Assembly: GCA_030602715.1 (NCBI GenBank)
Contig: JAUVZD010000001.1
Coordinates: 248,001 to 312,000 of the forward strand
Source: Candidatus Coatesiibacteriota bacterium
GTDB taxonomy: Bacteria; RBG-13-66-14; B26-G2; JAUVZD01
Length of the DNA: 64,000 nt
Direction: 5' to 3'
A model generated the notes under the pieces. That model made no database searches. It was given only the letters and a program-made list of their open reading frames with translations, and was not told the origin of the DNA. Below are positions 32,988-41,284 of the stretch, in pieces (the first letter of the stretch is position 1; each line of letters starts with the position of its first letter). Made by a program: the position numbers and the translations under genes.

Positions 32988-35552
32988 TCATTTTTTCTTT
33001 GGGGGCATGACCCCATCGGTGGGCTTCATTGGAATGCTATTGTTGTTGGTGGAGTTGGGTATAGTAATTTCCTCCTGTTCCAGCTCCTGCTCTTCCTCCT
33101 CCTTTGCCACCAGAAGCATGTAGAAAGTCTTGTTCTTGAATATCGCCTCCCGATCCCGCATCAGCCCGGGGAGATTGGCGGCGACATTGTGGCAGTAGCC
33201 GATGACTTCCCGGTCCAGCTTCATCAGCGCCGCCTCCTCCCAGCTTATCCCCTCCACCTTCTTGTGCCAATATGGTCCCAGCCACTTTATCAGCTTGTTA
33301 AAACGTTCCCTGCCCTCTACGGTTGACTCCAATGGAAATTTGTAATCCCCGATTATGTGAGCCACCAAATCCTCACGAAACTTTTTCAGATAGAGTTCCA
33401 TATCTCCGTCGCATTCGCCGAAGAACAGCTCCACAGACTCGTTTTCCTCCGTCTCGGGGTGGTCGTAGAGATAGATTATCATCACCCGGGTGGCTTCCGG
33501 ACCGGCGTTGTAGGAAGAGCCGGCCAGCTTCGCCCGCCTTAAAAGCCCCTTCTTGCTGGTGGCATCCAGCATTCCCCCCAGCTTCATCTCCTGGCGAAAT
33601 CGTTCATCAAAACGAGAGCCCCCGCAGTTATCAAACATCTCCTTCAAAAACTGCGCCGCCATCTCTATGTTACAACGGTTTATGTTGCGTAAAAAGTAGC
33701 GCTCCTTAAAAGTCCAATCACCCAGCCGCCTGGATACCAGTTCCTCGCCGTCCCAGAAGGTCATCACATAGTGGGTTGCGCCTATCACATCCGCGGTCAT
33801 CTGCATATAGCCGGTAGCCGAGCCCCGTCCCTTACCCGCCCGGTATATGCGCCCACTGCCGGAGATGTGTGCCAAGCCGGACTCCTGGTAGCCAACGGCT
33901 ATCAGCAGGCTGACGAAGGCGTCATCGGAGATATCGTAGATTACCCCCTCCTGCAGACCTCCGGATGAGGGCTGGGGGGTGTAGTTACGGCGGGAGTTGG
34001 CACGCCTGCCGATCTCCTCAAAGAGATGATAGAGGCTGTAATGGGGATTCTCGGCGTCATAGGCGGGCAGATTGTCCAGGTCCTTGAGGGTGATGGGCAC
34101 CGGCACCTTGGGCACATCAAAGGTGGTGTTGAGGATTGCCTCTAAGGTATCGCCGGCGATTATATAGGAGAGTTCTTCTTTCGTGGGCTCATAGTTATAT
34201 TCCGGAGGAAGGTTGTCAAAGCGGAGGAGTATCTCCCGCTCCTTTTTCGCATCCACGGAGAAAGTGGACTGATACCACTCCACCATCTCCGCCATATCAT
34301 CGTCATATACGCTGGTTATCTCCACCAGCTCCGGAAAATTCACTCCCTTACCCGCCTCATAAAACTCCCAGTAAGCCCCCCGGATTAAATTGAGTGTCCT
34401 CTGCAGGGAGCCGATGCAGGCGGGAGCCACCTCCCCGAAGGGCAACCAGGGACCACGAGTGCCGTAATATAGAAAGTCGTCGCCCTCACCCTTCTGCCGG
34501 GTGTAGATGCCGTCTATACCGTCGGGAAAGGACTGAATCTGCTTTATCCCCCGGCTGGTGTCATAGGGAAAGCCGACGCTGCCATCCCCGAGATGGCGAC
34601 CTATCAGTTTGGGGAAGGTGCCGGACATAGCATGGGTTACCGCTATCTCCATCTCCTGTCTGTCGGGGTTGGGTGGAAATGCCAGAAACTCCTCCCCCTC
34701 CCGTTCAAAGACCAGCAGCGCTGTATATTCCCCCGGCGGAAGAGGACGGGGCGAGCCGAATCTTCCCACATTGCCCCAGCCATACCAGACAAATTCACCC
34801 ACCGCTTCCTTGGACAGAGCGTGCGGGTAACCCTCCCGATAACCTATCTCCCCCCGACTGCTCACCTCAAAGACCAGCTCGCCGTCTGAATCGTAGACGC
34901 GCAGGTGGATATCATCCCTCCCGGCGGGCACCGGATCCAAGGTGTAGCCCACCACCACCTCCTGAGAGACATAGTCGGCATCCTGCACAATCCATGAGCG
35001 GAAATCAGCCTCCTCCAGGACGGCGTAGATTTTTCCGGAATTGTCCAGATACTGCACTCCCAATAGGGAGATAATTCCCCCTCCGTCCACCAGACTGACC
35101 TCCACGCTCTCCCCCCGACCGGGGATATAATAAATATATAGATGTTCCTGGGGATAAGCTATATCCGGCTCGTGAATCTCCCCCTGGATGGAGACGATGG
35201 GGTTCTTGATGTTGAACTGCTCCCCAAAGCCGGTGTATAGAGCATCGCTCTTTCCGTTCAAGGAGAAGGCTACTGTGCCCTTAACCACCAATTTGTAGAG
35301 ATGACCGCTTGACAAGGGGGAAGTGATCATCGGTAATCCGCTTCCCGGAACCGCCAGGTATCGCCCCGGCTCGCTTCCGACGGGGAGCAGAACCGCAAGA
35401 AAGATGACCAGCAAAGCGGAAATAAGACAGATCAGTGGTGGGAAGAAGGGGCGGCGGACATTGACAGCCTCCCGCAAGGAGGGGCGGGGAAGCGAGGGAG
35501 CGATCGGTGCGGAAAGCTCATTCCTTGCGTAAATCTCAGAGCTGATATTCAT
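32988..35552 (-). CDS. Membrane-anchored lytic-transglycosylase-like protein (SLT domain)
   Basis: 855 residues from ATG 35552, which lies just after the glgC stop; a longer frame from 35591 overlaps glgC. Layout: about 40 cytoplasmic residues, one transmembrane helix (LICLISALLVIFLAVLLPVG), a large beta-rich extracytoplasmic region (about 65-300), and a helical region. An SLT-type domain (about 540-690) has the catalytic Glu in YQESGLAH, then ATGYMQMTADV and SSYNAGPEATRV, which are the three landmarks of goose-type lytic transglycosylases. The tail is acidic and Asn/Pro-rich. Cleavage of peptidoglycan glycan strands is inferred. Confidence 0.65.
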   Translation of the reverse strand: MNISSEIYARNELSAPIAPSLPRPSLREAVNVRRPFFPPLICLISALLVIFLAVLLPVGSEPGRYLAVPGSGLPMITSPLSSGHLYKLVVKGTVAFSLNGKSDALYTGFGEQFNIKNPIVSIQGEIHEPDIAYPQEHLYIYYIPGRGESVEVSLVDGGGIISLLGVQYLDNSGKIYAVLEEADFRSWIVQDADYVSQEVVVGYTLDPVPAGRDDIHLRVYDSDGELVFEVSSRGEIGYREGYPHALSKEAVGEFVWYGWGNVGRFGSPRPLPPGEYTALLVFEREGEEFLAFPPNPDRQEMEIAVTHAMSGTFPKLIGRHLGDGSVGFPYDTSRGIKQIQSFPDGIDGIYTRQKGEGDDFLYYGTRGPWLPFGEVAPACIGSLQRTLNLIRGAYWEFYEAGKGVNFPELVEITSVYDDDMAEMVEWYQSTFSVDAKKEREILLRFDNLPPEYNYEPTKEELSYIIAGDTLEAILNTTFDVPKVPVPITLKDLDNLPAYDAENPHYSLYHLFEEIGRRANSRRNYTPQPSSGGLQEGVIYDISDDAFVSLLIAVGYQESGLAHISGSGRIYRAGKGRGSATGYMQMTADVIGATHYVMTFWDGEELVSRRLGDWTFKERYFLRNINRCNIEMAAQFLKEMFDNCGGSRFDERFRQEMKLGGMLDATSKKGLLRRAKLAGSSYNAGPEATRVMIIYLYDHPETEENESVELFFGECDGDMELYLKKFREDLVAHIIGDYKFPLESTVEGRERFNKLIKWLGPYWHKKVEGISWEEAALMKLDREVIGYCHNVAANLPGLMRDREAIFKNKTFYMLLVAKEEEEQELEQEEITIPNSTNNNSIPMKPTDGVMPPKKK

Positions 35553-35553
35553 A

Positions 35554-36858
35554 TCAGGGGTCTTCACCGGATACCGTCCTTTTGAGCACATTCTCCCCGC
35601 TTTTCAGAGTCCGCATCTGACCGTAATCCTCCTCGGCTATATCCGAGCCGATCAGACAGTTTCTCCCGATGACCATTTGGGGAGGAACCGCGCTGTTTTT
35701 GCCGATGACCGAGAGACCGGTGTTCAGCAGGTCGGGAAACTCCCTGTTGGGGATGTCGTCCGCCCCCAGCCCGATACGCACCCCCTCACCGAGGACCACC
35801 CTCTTGTCCATAATAACCCGGTCCAGAATACAGTCTCTCTGCACCAGGCAGTCGTCCATTATAATGGATGAGATTACCACGCTGTTCTGGTGGACGATGG
35901 TGCCGGGGAAGATGACCGAATCTACCACCCGCCCGTTGACGATACAGCCTGCGGACAACATACTGTTGTGAACGGAGGCATATTTCCCCAGTTTCACGGG
36001 CGGGGGTCCTGTGCTGGCGGTGAAGATGGGCCAATCCCTGTCGTAGAGGTTCAGCTTGGGCTCGGCGCCCAGGAGGTCCATATTAGCCTCCCAGTATGAT
36101 TGCAGGGTACCCACATCCCGCCAATACCCCTCGTAACGATAGGCATAGAGTTGAGCCCCCCTGCGCAACAGTATGGGGATAATATCTTTACCGAAGTCGT
36201 GGCTGGTTCGTTTTCGGCGGGCGTTTCGCTGTAGTGCATCCAGCAGGACTTTCTTCTTGAATAAATAGACCCCCATTGAAGCCAGGTTGCTCTCGGCTTT
36301 CCTGGGCTTCTCCTTAAAACCAGTTATCCGCCCCTTCTTATCGGTAAAAATTATTCCAAAACGGGAGACATCCTCCGGGGCAACCGGCAGAGCGGAGATG
36401 GTTAAGTCGGCATCGGTCTTTTTTGCGAAATGGTATAATAAACGGTAGTCCATTTTGTATATGTGGTCGCCGGACAGGACTAGGATATAATTGAAATGAC
36501 GGGTGGCGATGTAGCGCCGATTCTGGTAGATGGCGTCTGCGGTTCCCCGATACCAGCCACCGCCCTCGGACATCAACTGCGGCTGAAGGAGCTCCACGCC
36601 TCCGCGCCGGCGGTCCAGGTCCCAGGCTTTGCCGGTAGCGATGTGCTCCATAAGCGAGCGGGGGCGATACTGGGTGAGGACGGCGATGTTATCTATCTGG
36701 GAGTTTACGCAGTTGGACAGGCTGAAGTCAATTATGCGAAACTTCCCCCCAAATGGAACCGAGGGCTTTGCCCGCTTGTCGGATAGCACCGAAAGGCGCG
36801 CACCAACCCCTCCGGCAAGTATCACTGCCAGGACATCATCCACAGTTGAATACCTCAT
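35554..36858 (-). CDS. glgC: Glucose-1-phosphate adenylyltransferase GlgC
   Basis: Makes ADP-glucose for glycogen. It has the nucleotide loop LAGGVGARLSVLSDKRAKPSV, QYRPRSLMEH, GWYRGTADAIYQN, LSGDHIYKMDY, the glucose-1-P site GFKEKP and SMGVYLF, and a C-terminal left-handed beta-helix. I use ATG 36858 (GAAGGT upstream); a further 11 codons open upstream. At 434 residues it matches the bacterial enzyme. No glycogen synthase or branching enzyme is in the window. Confidence 0.95.
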   Translation of the reverse strand: MRYSTVDDVLAVILAGGVGARLSVLSDKRAKPSVPFGGKFRIIDFSLSNCVNSQIDNIAVLTQYRPRSLMEHIATGKAWDLDRRRGGVELLQPQLMSEGGGWYRGTADAIYQNRRYIATRHFNYILVLSGDHIYKMDYRLLYHFAKKTDADLTISALPVAPEDVSRFGIIFTDKKGRITGFKEKPRKAESNLASMGVYLFKKKVLLDALQRNARRKRTSHDFGKDIIPILLRRGAQLYAYRYEGYWRDVGTLQSYWEANMDLLGAEPKLNLYDRDWPIFTASTGPPPVKLGKYASVHNSMLSAGCIVNGRVVDSVIFPGTIVHQNSVVISSIIMDDCLVQRDCILDRVIMDKRVVLGEGVRIGLGADDIPNREFPDLLNTGLSVIGKNSAVPPQMVIGRNCLIGSDIAEEDYGQMRTLKSGENVLKRTVSGEDP

Positions 36859-36982
36859 AGATACCTTCGGGAAAATAGTAACATAAGCCAACCGGTTATA
36901 AAAGAGCTTCCCGGAAGATTCCAGCTCTCTTGGTTATATTCGCTTTTAACAAATGGGAAAGGGCTATCAACTATTTTTTTTC

Positions 36983-37011
36983 TTGATTTCTCGTATTTTG
37001 GAATATAAAAT
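36983..37011 (+). promoter_or_regulatory. Promoter before paralogue 1 of the five-gene array
   Basis: TTGATT (36983-36988), 17 bases, TAAAAT (37006-37011). A TATAAA begins two bases earlier. Confidence 0.5.
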
Positions 37012-37086
37012 ATTGATACAGATTTCATTAATGAAACTGTGATTCGTTCACCAACTACTTAAATTTCTTCCACCAATTCCCAGGTT

Positions 37087-37605
37087 ATGTGCATACGGAG
37101 CCGCTGCCACCGCATCACAATAATGTTCGCTTTCCTGGTAATCCTCTCTACCTTCTCGGTCGGTTGCGATTTTTTCTACAGAAAACAGAAAGCCATTGAC
37201 CACTATGACCGCATAAGTGAGATAGTCAACCGAGTAAACCAGAAAGTGATGCGATTGTATGCGCTCCATGATGCCCTGACCCAGAATAGTATCTCCCTGC
37301 AGGACGCCCGCTATGAGATAGCAAGCCTCCAGCAGGAATTCAGCGCCGACAAACAGGCATATCTGAACGAATCTCCACCCAAAGACCTTAGAGACGAATA
37401 CGCCCTCCTCGGTCAGTGGTTTGATGCGGTGGAAATATCCTTTACCAACTTCATCTATGTCATTGATACCGCAGGAACACAATATGAGGATAAATACTAC
37501 AACTACCTGATAGATGCCCTCAATCAACAGGAAGAACTCAACGTCCAATCATACAAAGCCTATCAAAACAAGCTGAGCGAGTTGGGCTTCTATGTTGATG
37601 ACTAA
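37087..37605 (+). CDS. Tandem paralogue 1: small helical lipoprotein, unknown family
   Basis: 172 residues. Basic start, hydrophobic stretch and lipobox FSVGC (Cys about residue 27) predict a lipoprotein. The mature part is helical and follows the array's shared core: HYDRISEIVNRV, LYALHDAL, a QDARYEIASLQQEF helix, a short PP loop, WFDAVEISF and a C-terminal YKAYQNKLSELGF helix. It is the most divergent of the five: the VPxDF box appears only as PPKDLRDE and it ends YVDD. I recognise no named family. Confidence 0.7.
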   Translation: MCIRSRCHRITIMFAFLVILSTFSVGCDFFYRKQKAIDHYDRISEIVNRVNQKVMRLYALHDALTQNSISLQDARYEIASLQQEFSADKQAYLNESPPKDLRDEYALLGQWFDAVEISFTNFIYVIDTAGTQYEDKYYNYLIDALNQQEELNVQSYKAYQNKLSELGFYVDD

Positions 37606-37682
37606 TCCCCTTAAAAGGACCATTTCCAATCACTAGAGTTTAACAGTCCTCTACAACTTCATAAATTTAGAAAGGAGAAAAC

Positions 37683-38180
37683 TTGAAGAAGGCACTACTA
37701 CTATGCACGGTGGCCGTCTCCATTCTGGCACTGATCGGTTGTTGGAAGAGCGCCTCCGACCAGGCGGAAGAACACTACGAGGCTCTGCGCCCCGTCATTG
37801 AAGGAGCCACCGAAGTTCTGGACGAGATGTATGCCATTGATGAGCAGTTGGGCACCGGCACAATCACCTCCCATGCCGCCCGCAATCGGGTCAACCAGCT
37901 GAAAGTAAAATTCCTATCCCTGAAGGGACAGCTCCCTTCAATCAAAGTGCCCAAGGACTTTGAGGATGAGTTCCAGCTGGTGAACAATTGGATGGACCAG
38001 GGCGAAAAGACCTTTGACTTTATGCTTGTGTCCATTGAGAAGGAGGCCGCCAGCATTGCGGAGTTTGACAGAGCCCTGAACGATTTCTATTCCGCTTGGG
38101 ACAAAGAGACCATGATGTATGATTTGATGGATGAAGCCTATAACAAGCAGATGACTGAGAAGGGCGTGGAACTCTACTAA
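37683..38180 (+). CDS. Tandem paralogue 2: small helical lipoprotein, unknown family
   Basis: 165 residues from a TTG start with AAAGGAG upstream. The lipobox LALIGC puts the lipidated Cys at about residue 20. Core: EEHYEALRPVIEGA, DEMYAIDEQLGTGT, VPKDFEDEF, WMDQGEKTFDFMLVSIEKE, ALNDFYSAWDKE, and terminal GVELY. The closest relative is paralogue 3 (38320), with which it shares nearly every landmark. It is predicted to form a four-helix bundle on the membrane. It may be transcribed with paralogue 1, since I see no good promoter in the 77-base gap, and it ends at a clear terminator. Confidence 0.75.
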   Translation: MKKALLLCTVAVSILALIGCWKSASDQAEEHYEALRPVIEGATEVLDEMYAIDEQLGTGTITSHAARNRVNQLKVKFLSLKGQLPSIKVPKDFEDEFQLVNNWMDQGEKTFDFMLVSIEKEAASIAEFDRALNDFYSAWDKETMMYDLMDEAYNKQMTEKGVELY

Positions 38181-38194
38181 TCTCAAAAAAGACC

Positions 38195-38222
38195 GAAAGC
38201 CCCCCTTCTTTGGGGGGCTTTC
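38195..38222 (+). terminator. Terminator after paralogue 2
   Basis: GAAAGCCCCCC (38195-38205) pairs perfectly with GGGGGGCTTTC (38212-38222). Confidence 0.75.
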
Positions 38223-38248
38223 CATTAAAACCGAATAATATAAAAACA

Positions 38249-38277
38249 TTGATTTCATCACTTAATCATATTATTGT
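38249..38277 (+). promoter_or_regulatory. Promoter before paralogue 3
   Basis: TTGATT (38249-38254), 17 bases, TATTGT (38272-38277). Confidence 0.45.
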
Positions 38278-38319
38278 GCTAAAGCAGGTCAAGAAAATTC
38301 CACTTTTAAAGGATGGGAT

Positions 38320-38847
38320 ATGAACAAGCTCACAACCTTCATCTCCGCCCTGGTCTTAACCATTATGGTGATAGTCGCAAGCCCACTCAAGGCGTCGGGC
38401 GAGGATGGTGGCAAGAGTCCAGCAGACCAAGCCAGGGAGCATTATGAGGTTCTAACCTCCATCGTTGAAGGAGCCATCGCCGCTCTTGACGGCATGTATG
38501 CCCTTGACGAAACGTTGGCTGATGGCACCGTTACTTTGGAATCAGCCAGATCCAAAACCATAGAGCTGAAGGAGGAGTTTCTGTCCCGGAGGGCGGAGCT
38601 TGATCACATTGATGTGCCAGAGGACTTTGTGGAAGTGTTCAACATGTTGCTCAACTGGATGAATCAAGCCGAAAAGACCTTTGACCTTATGCTGGTAACC
38701 ATTGAGAAAGAGACCGCCGAAGCTGAGGAGTTTGATAAAGCCCTGGACGATTTCTACTCCGCCTGGGATTTGGAAATTCAGATGTATGATGAGATGACCG
38801 AAGCCTATGTCCAGCAGATGGTTGAGTTTGGCTTGGACCTCTACTGA
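38320..38847 (+). CDS. Tandem paralogue 3: small secreted helical protein
   Basis: 175 residues. A signal peptide ending near SPLKASG lacks a lipobox Cys, so it is probably a soluble periplasmic protein. Core: REHYEVLTSIVEGA, GMYALDETLADGT, VPEDFVEVF, WMNQAEKTFDLMLVTIEKE, ALDDFYSAWDLE, terminal GLDLY. It is clearly paralogous to gene 2 at the protein level, with much codon-level divergence, so the duplication is not recent. GGATGGG lies before the ATG. Confidence 0.75.
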   Translation: MNKLTTFISALVLTIMVIVASPLKASGEDGGKSPADQAREHYEVLTSIVEGAIAALDGMYALDETLADGTVTLESARSKTIELKEEFLSRRAELDHIDVPEDFVEVFNMLLNWMNQAEKTFDLMLVTIEKETAEAEEFDKALDDFYSAWDLEIQMYDEMTEAYVQQMVEFGLDLY

Positions 38848-38921
38848 TGACCTTAGTGGACCTCAGCAATGACCCCCCTGAATACAATCTGAAAAAGTAT
38901 TTTGAAATATGCAAAAAAATA

Positions 38922-38950
38922 TTGATTAAGCTCCCGAATTGTAGTATTTT
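38922..38950 (+). promoter_or_regulatory. Promoter before paralogue 4
   Basis: TTGATT (38922-38927), a 17-base spacer ending GAATTGTAG, and TATTTT (38945-38950). The spacer end is identical to that at 39675-39703. Confidence 0.5.
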
Positions 38951-38995
38951 ATTTGCGATCTTTTCAAATTATCCTCATCACAGAAAGGATGCACT

Positions 38996-39583
38996 ATGAA
39001 GAAATTTATAATTATCTTTTCCGTCCTGCTACTGCTGGTCTCTCTATCGGGCTGTGAGAGGGTCAAGCAGATTTTCGGCAAAGGAGAGATTGAACTTGAC
39101 CCCGCCACTCAGGCAGAAGAACATTACAATCAGCTCAAACCACTGGTAGAGAACGCCGGTCAGTGCCTGGACTATCTCTATGAGCTTGACGAACAGCTGA
39201 GTGACGGCACAGTCGCTCTGGACTACGCCCTTCAGCGCACCAATGAGCTGAAACAGAACTACGCCATGCAGAGGGATACCCTCAAAACGGTCAAGGTGCC
39301 CGCCGATTTCCAGAACGAATGGAAGATGACTCAGCAGTGGTTTGACGAAGGATACAGACTATTTGACCTGATGGCAGACACAATCTATAAGGAAAAAGCC
39401 GGCGGGGGACCCCCCTTTGAGAAATCTATGGATGTCTTCTACGCCGCTCAGGACAGAGAGTTTCAATTCTACGAAAATATGACCGCCGCCTATGACGCCA
39501 AGATGGAATCGTATGGCTTCACAATGGAAGATACACCAGGGGGCGGTGACTTCCCCAAAGCCATACCCAAAGGTGGAAAGTAG
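38996..39583 (+). CDS. Tandem paralogue 4: small helical lipoprotein, unknown family
   Basis: 195 residues. Lipobox LSLSGC (Cys about residue 19). It has a longer linker before the core (GKGEIELDPATQ). Core: EEHYNQLKPLVENA, YLYELDEQLSDGT, VPADFQNEW, WFDEGYRLFDLMADTIYKE, MDVFYAAQDRE, and then a Gly/Pro/Lys-rich tail (about 20 residues) not found in the others. AGAAAGG lies ahead of the ATG. Confidence 0.72.
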   Translation: MKKFIIIFSVLLLLVSLSGCERVKQIFGKGEIELDPATQAEEHYNQLKPLVENAGQCLDYLYELDEQLSDGTVALDYALQRTNELKQNYAMQRDTLKTVKVPADFQNEWKMTQQWFDEGYRLFDLMADTIYKEKAGGGPPFEKSMDVFYAAQDREFQFYENMTAAYDAKMESYGFTMEDTPGGGDFPKAIPKGGK

Positions 39584-39616
39584 TAGAAGAGTAAAAGCGC
39601 CCATCAAAGCAACCAC

Positions 39617-39640
39617 GAGCCCCCTTTCTCGGGGGCTTTC
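39617..39640 (+). terminator. Terminator after paralogue 4
   Basis: AGCCCCC (39618-39624) pairs with GGGGGCT (39631-39637), followed by TTC. It resembles the terminator at 38195 in sequence (AGCCCCC...GGGGGCTTTC). Confidence 0.7.
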
Positions 39641-39674
39641 TGCGAAGTTCTTCATCCCAATATCGCTAAAAGGA

Positions 39675-39703
39675 TTGATTGGGCGACTGAATTGTAGTAA
39701 TCT
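39675..39703 (+). promoter_or_regulatory. Promoter before paralogue 5
   Basis: TTGATT (39675-39680), a 17-base spacer ending GAATTGTAG, and TAATCT (39698-39703). Confidence 0.5.
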
Positions 39704-39748
39704 ATCTGCACTCGCTCTTCAGTTGAAAAATAAGGACCGAACGAGCCA

Positions 39749-40273
39749 ATGACGGTCAAAGGTAATAAAAGGAAATTTGTCATCTGCCTGATGTTCCTGG
39801 CAGTGGCTTGGGCTTCATCGGTAAAAGCCCAGGAAGATGATGCGGTGGAGCTGATGGAGCGGATTACCGCCATCGCCACCCACTACGACCAGGTAACCCC
39901 CCTGGTGATGGACGCTGTGGAGTTGATGGCAGAGTTATATACATATGAGGAACTGCTCCACTCCGACCCTGCCATCGCCGGTCAATCGGTTAAAGAGATT
40001 AAGGACCGTTTGCAAACCCTGACCTCAGAGATTCATACTATAAGCCCGCCCCCGGAGGCTGAGGATACCTTCAACAAACTGCTCCTCTGGTTTGAGAACC
40101 TGGAGGAGGTTATTGACCTCTTTCTGGTGACCGCCTCGCCAGACTATTCGTCACCTGTGGAGTATCGTCTCTCCGCCTACCGGGAGTCCAAAGCCTGCGA
40201 GGCGAAGCTCTTCACCGAGGCTAAAGATGCGTATATCCAGCTCCTCGGCGATTACGGCATACCACTGGAATAA
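39749..40273 (+). CDS. Tandem paralogue 5: small secreted helical protein
   Basis: 174 residues with a signal peptide (cleavage near VKAQ) and no lipobox Cys. It is a divergent member: THYDQVTPLVMDAVELM at the first helix, YTYEELLHSDPA, PPPEAEDTF in place of the VPxDFxxEF box, WFENLEEVIDLFLVT, and a C-terminal AKDAYIQLLGDYGIPLE that keeps the G-xxL ending of the family. It is the last gene of the array and runs toward nadK on the other strand. Confidence 0.7.
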   Translation: MTVKGNKRKFVICLMFLAVAWASSVKAQEDDAVELMERITAIATHYDQVTPLVMDAVELMAELYTYEELLHSDPAIAGQSVKEIKDRLQTLTSEIHTISPPPEAEDTFNKLLLWFENLEEVIDLFLVTASPDYSSPVEYRLSAYRESKACEAKLFTEAKDAYIQLLGDYGIPLE

Positions 40274-40297
40274 TAAGCTCATCCGTTAAGATGTGGC

Positions 40298-40330
40298 AAA
40301 AAAGAAAAGGCTGGGGAGACCACCCCAGCC
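40298..40330 (-). terminator. Terminator of the dxs-tlyA-nadK operon
   Basis: GGCTGGGG/CCCCAGCC (40323-40330 with 40309-40316), followed on the minus strand by TTTTCTTTTTT. The hairpin may also serve paralogue 5 on the plus strand. Confidence 0.85.
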
Positions 40331-40355
40331 ATTTAATCAATCTATGGTTTTTCCC

Positions 40356-41222
40356 CTACACCTTATCCTCCCGCATATCCCTCCAGTCCATCCGTTCCCT
40401 GAGGATCTGGAAAATCTCCCAGCCCTTTACGCGCACCAGGGAGAAATCCACCTCGGCTCGCTTGACGGTCAGTTCCTCCTCCCAGGAAAAGGGCAGGCTG
40501 GTCTGTCCGTCCACAAAAACCCCCACATCCCCGCCGGTCATTATCTTGGCTTTTACGGTCAGCTCCTCCTCCGCAGGCAGGATGAAGGAGCGCACAAAGC
40601 TCGCCTGGGGGCATATGGGGGTGCAGAGAATGGCGGATACCGCCGGGTCCAGAATGGGACCCCCGGCGGAGAGCGAGTAGGCGGTGGAACCGGTGGGGGT
40701 GGCGATGATCAGTCCGTCTCCGGCAAAGGAGATGGGGCTCTTTCCCCGACGGCGGATGAGTATGTGAGCCGGTTGGGGGGTTCCCCCCCGGTGGATGACC
40801 ACCTCGTTTAGTGCTAACTCGGTCCTGCCCCCAAGCTCCATCTCCAGCATCATCCGTGGTTCAACGGTAAATTTTTCCGCTAAAATCTCCTCCATCGCCG
40901 GATAAAGCCCCTCAATATCCACTTCGGTCAGGAAACCCATTCCGCCCACGTTCACCGGAAAGACGGCCTTTCCCGCAGGAGCCACCGCCCCGGCGACGGA
41001 TAGCACGGTTCCATCCCCGCCGAAAGCCACCACCAAATCCGTCTGCCGGGCAACCTCCAACAGCTCTGTGGTATCCTGCGGGGAGAGGTCCCGGTCAGCT
41101 TCGCCAGCACCGAGGGCGGGGATATGGCAATCCACTCCCCTCTCCGAAAGCCATTCACAGAGCTCCTGAGCCGCCTCTCTGGCCCGGGGCTTGGTCTGGT
41201 TGGCAACTATTCCTATGCGCAT
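40356..41222 (-). CDS. nadK: NAD kinase NadK
   Basis: Phosphorylates NAD to NADP. It has FGGDGTVLSVAG (the GGDG catalytic box), VNVGGMGFLTE, LNEVVIHRG and TPTGSTAYSLSAGGPI. 288 residues. Together with tlyA and dxs upstream it recreates the widespread dxs-tlyA-nadK gene order. Confidence 0.97.
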   Translation of the reverse strand: MRIGIVANQTKPRAREAAQELCEWLSERGVDCHIPALGAGEADRDLSPQDTTELLEVARQTDLVVAFGGDGTVLSVAGAVAPAGKAVFPVNVGGMGFLTEVDIEGLYPAMEEILAEKFTVEPRMMLEMELGGRTELALNEVVIHRGGTPQPAHILIRRRGKSPISFAGDGLIIATPTGSTAYSLSAGGPILDPAVSAILCTPICPQASFVRSFILPAEEELTVKAKIMTGGDVGVFVDGQTSLPFSWEEELTVKRAEVDFSLVRVKGWEIFQILRERMDWRDMREDKV

Positions 41223-41284
41223 AGACGAACCTCTGAGTTGACCTCATTATTCTACAATTATAGTATACTTCCCCGCCTCAAAAG

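Noticed and set aside
33153-35074. Several plus-strand frames inside the transglycosylase-like gene
   Set aside because: Shadows of a complete minus-strand gene. They are Pro/Arg-rich, without motifs or ribosome-binding sites.
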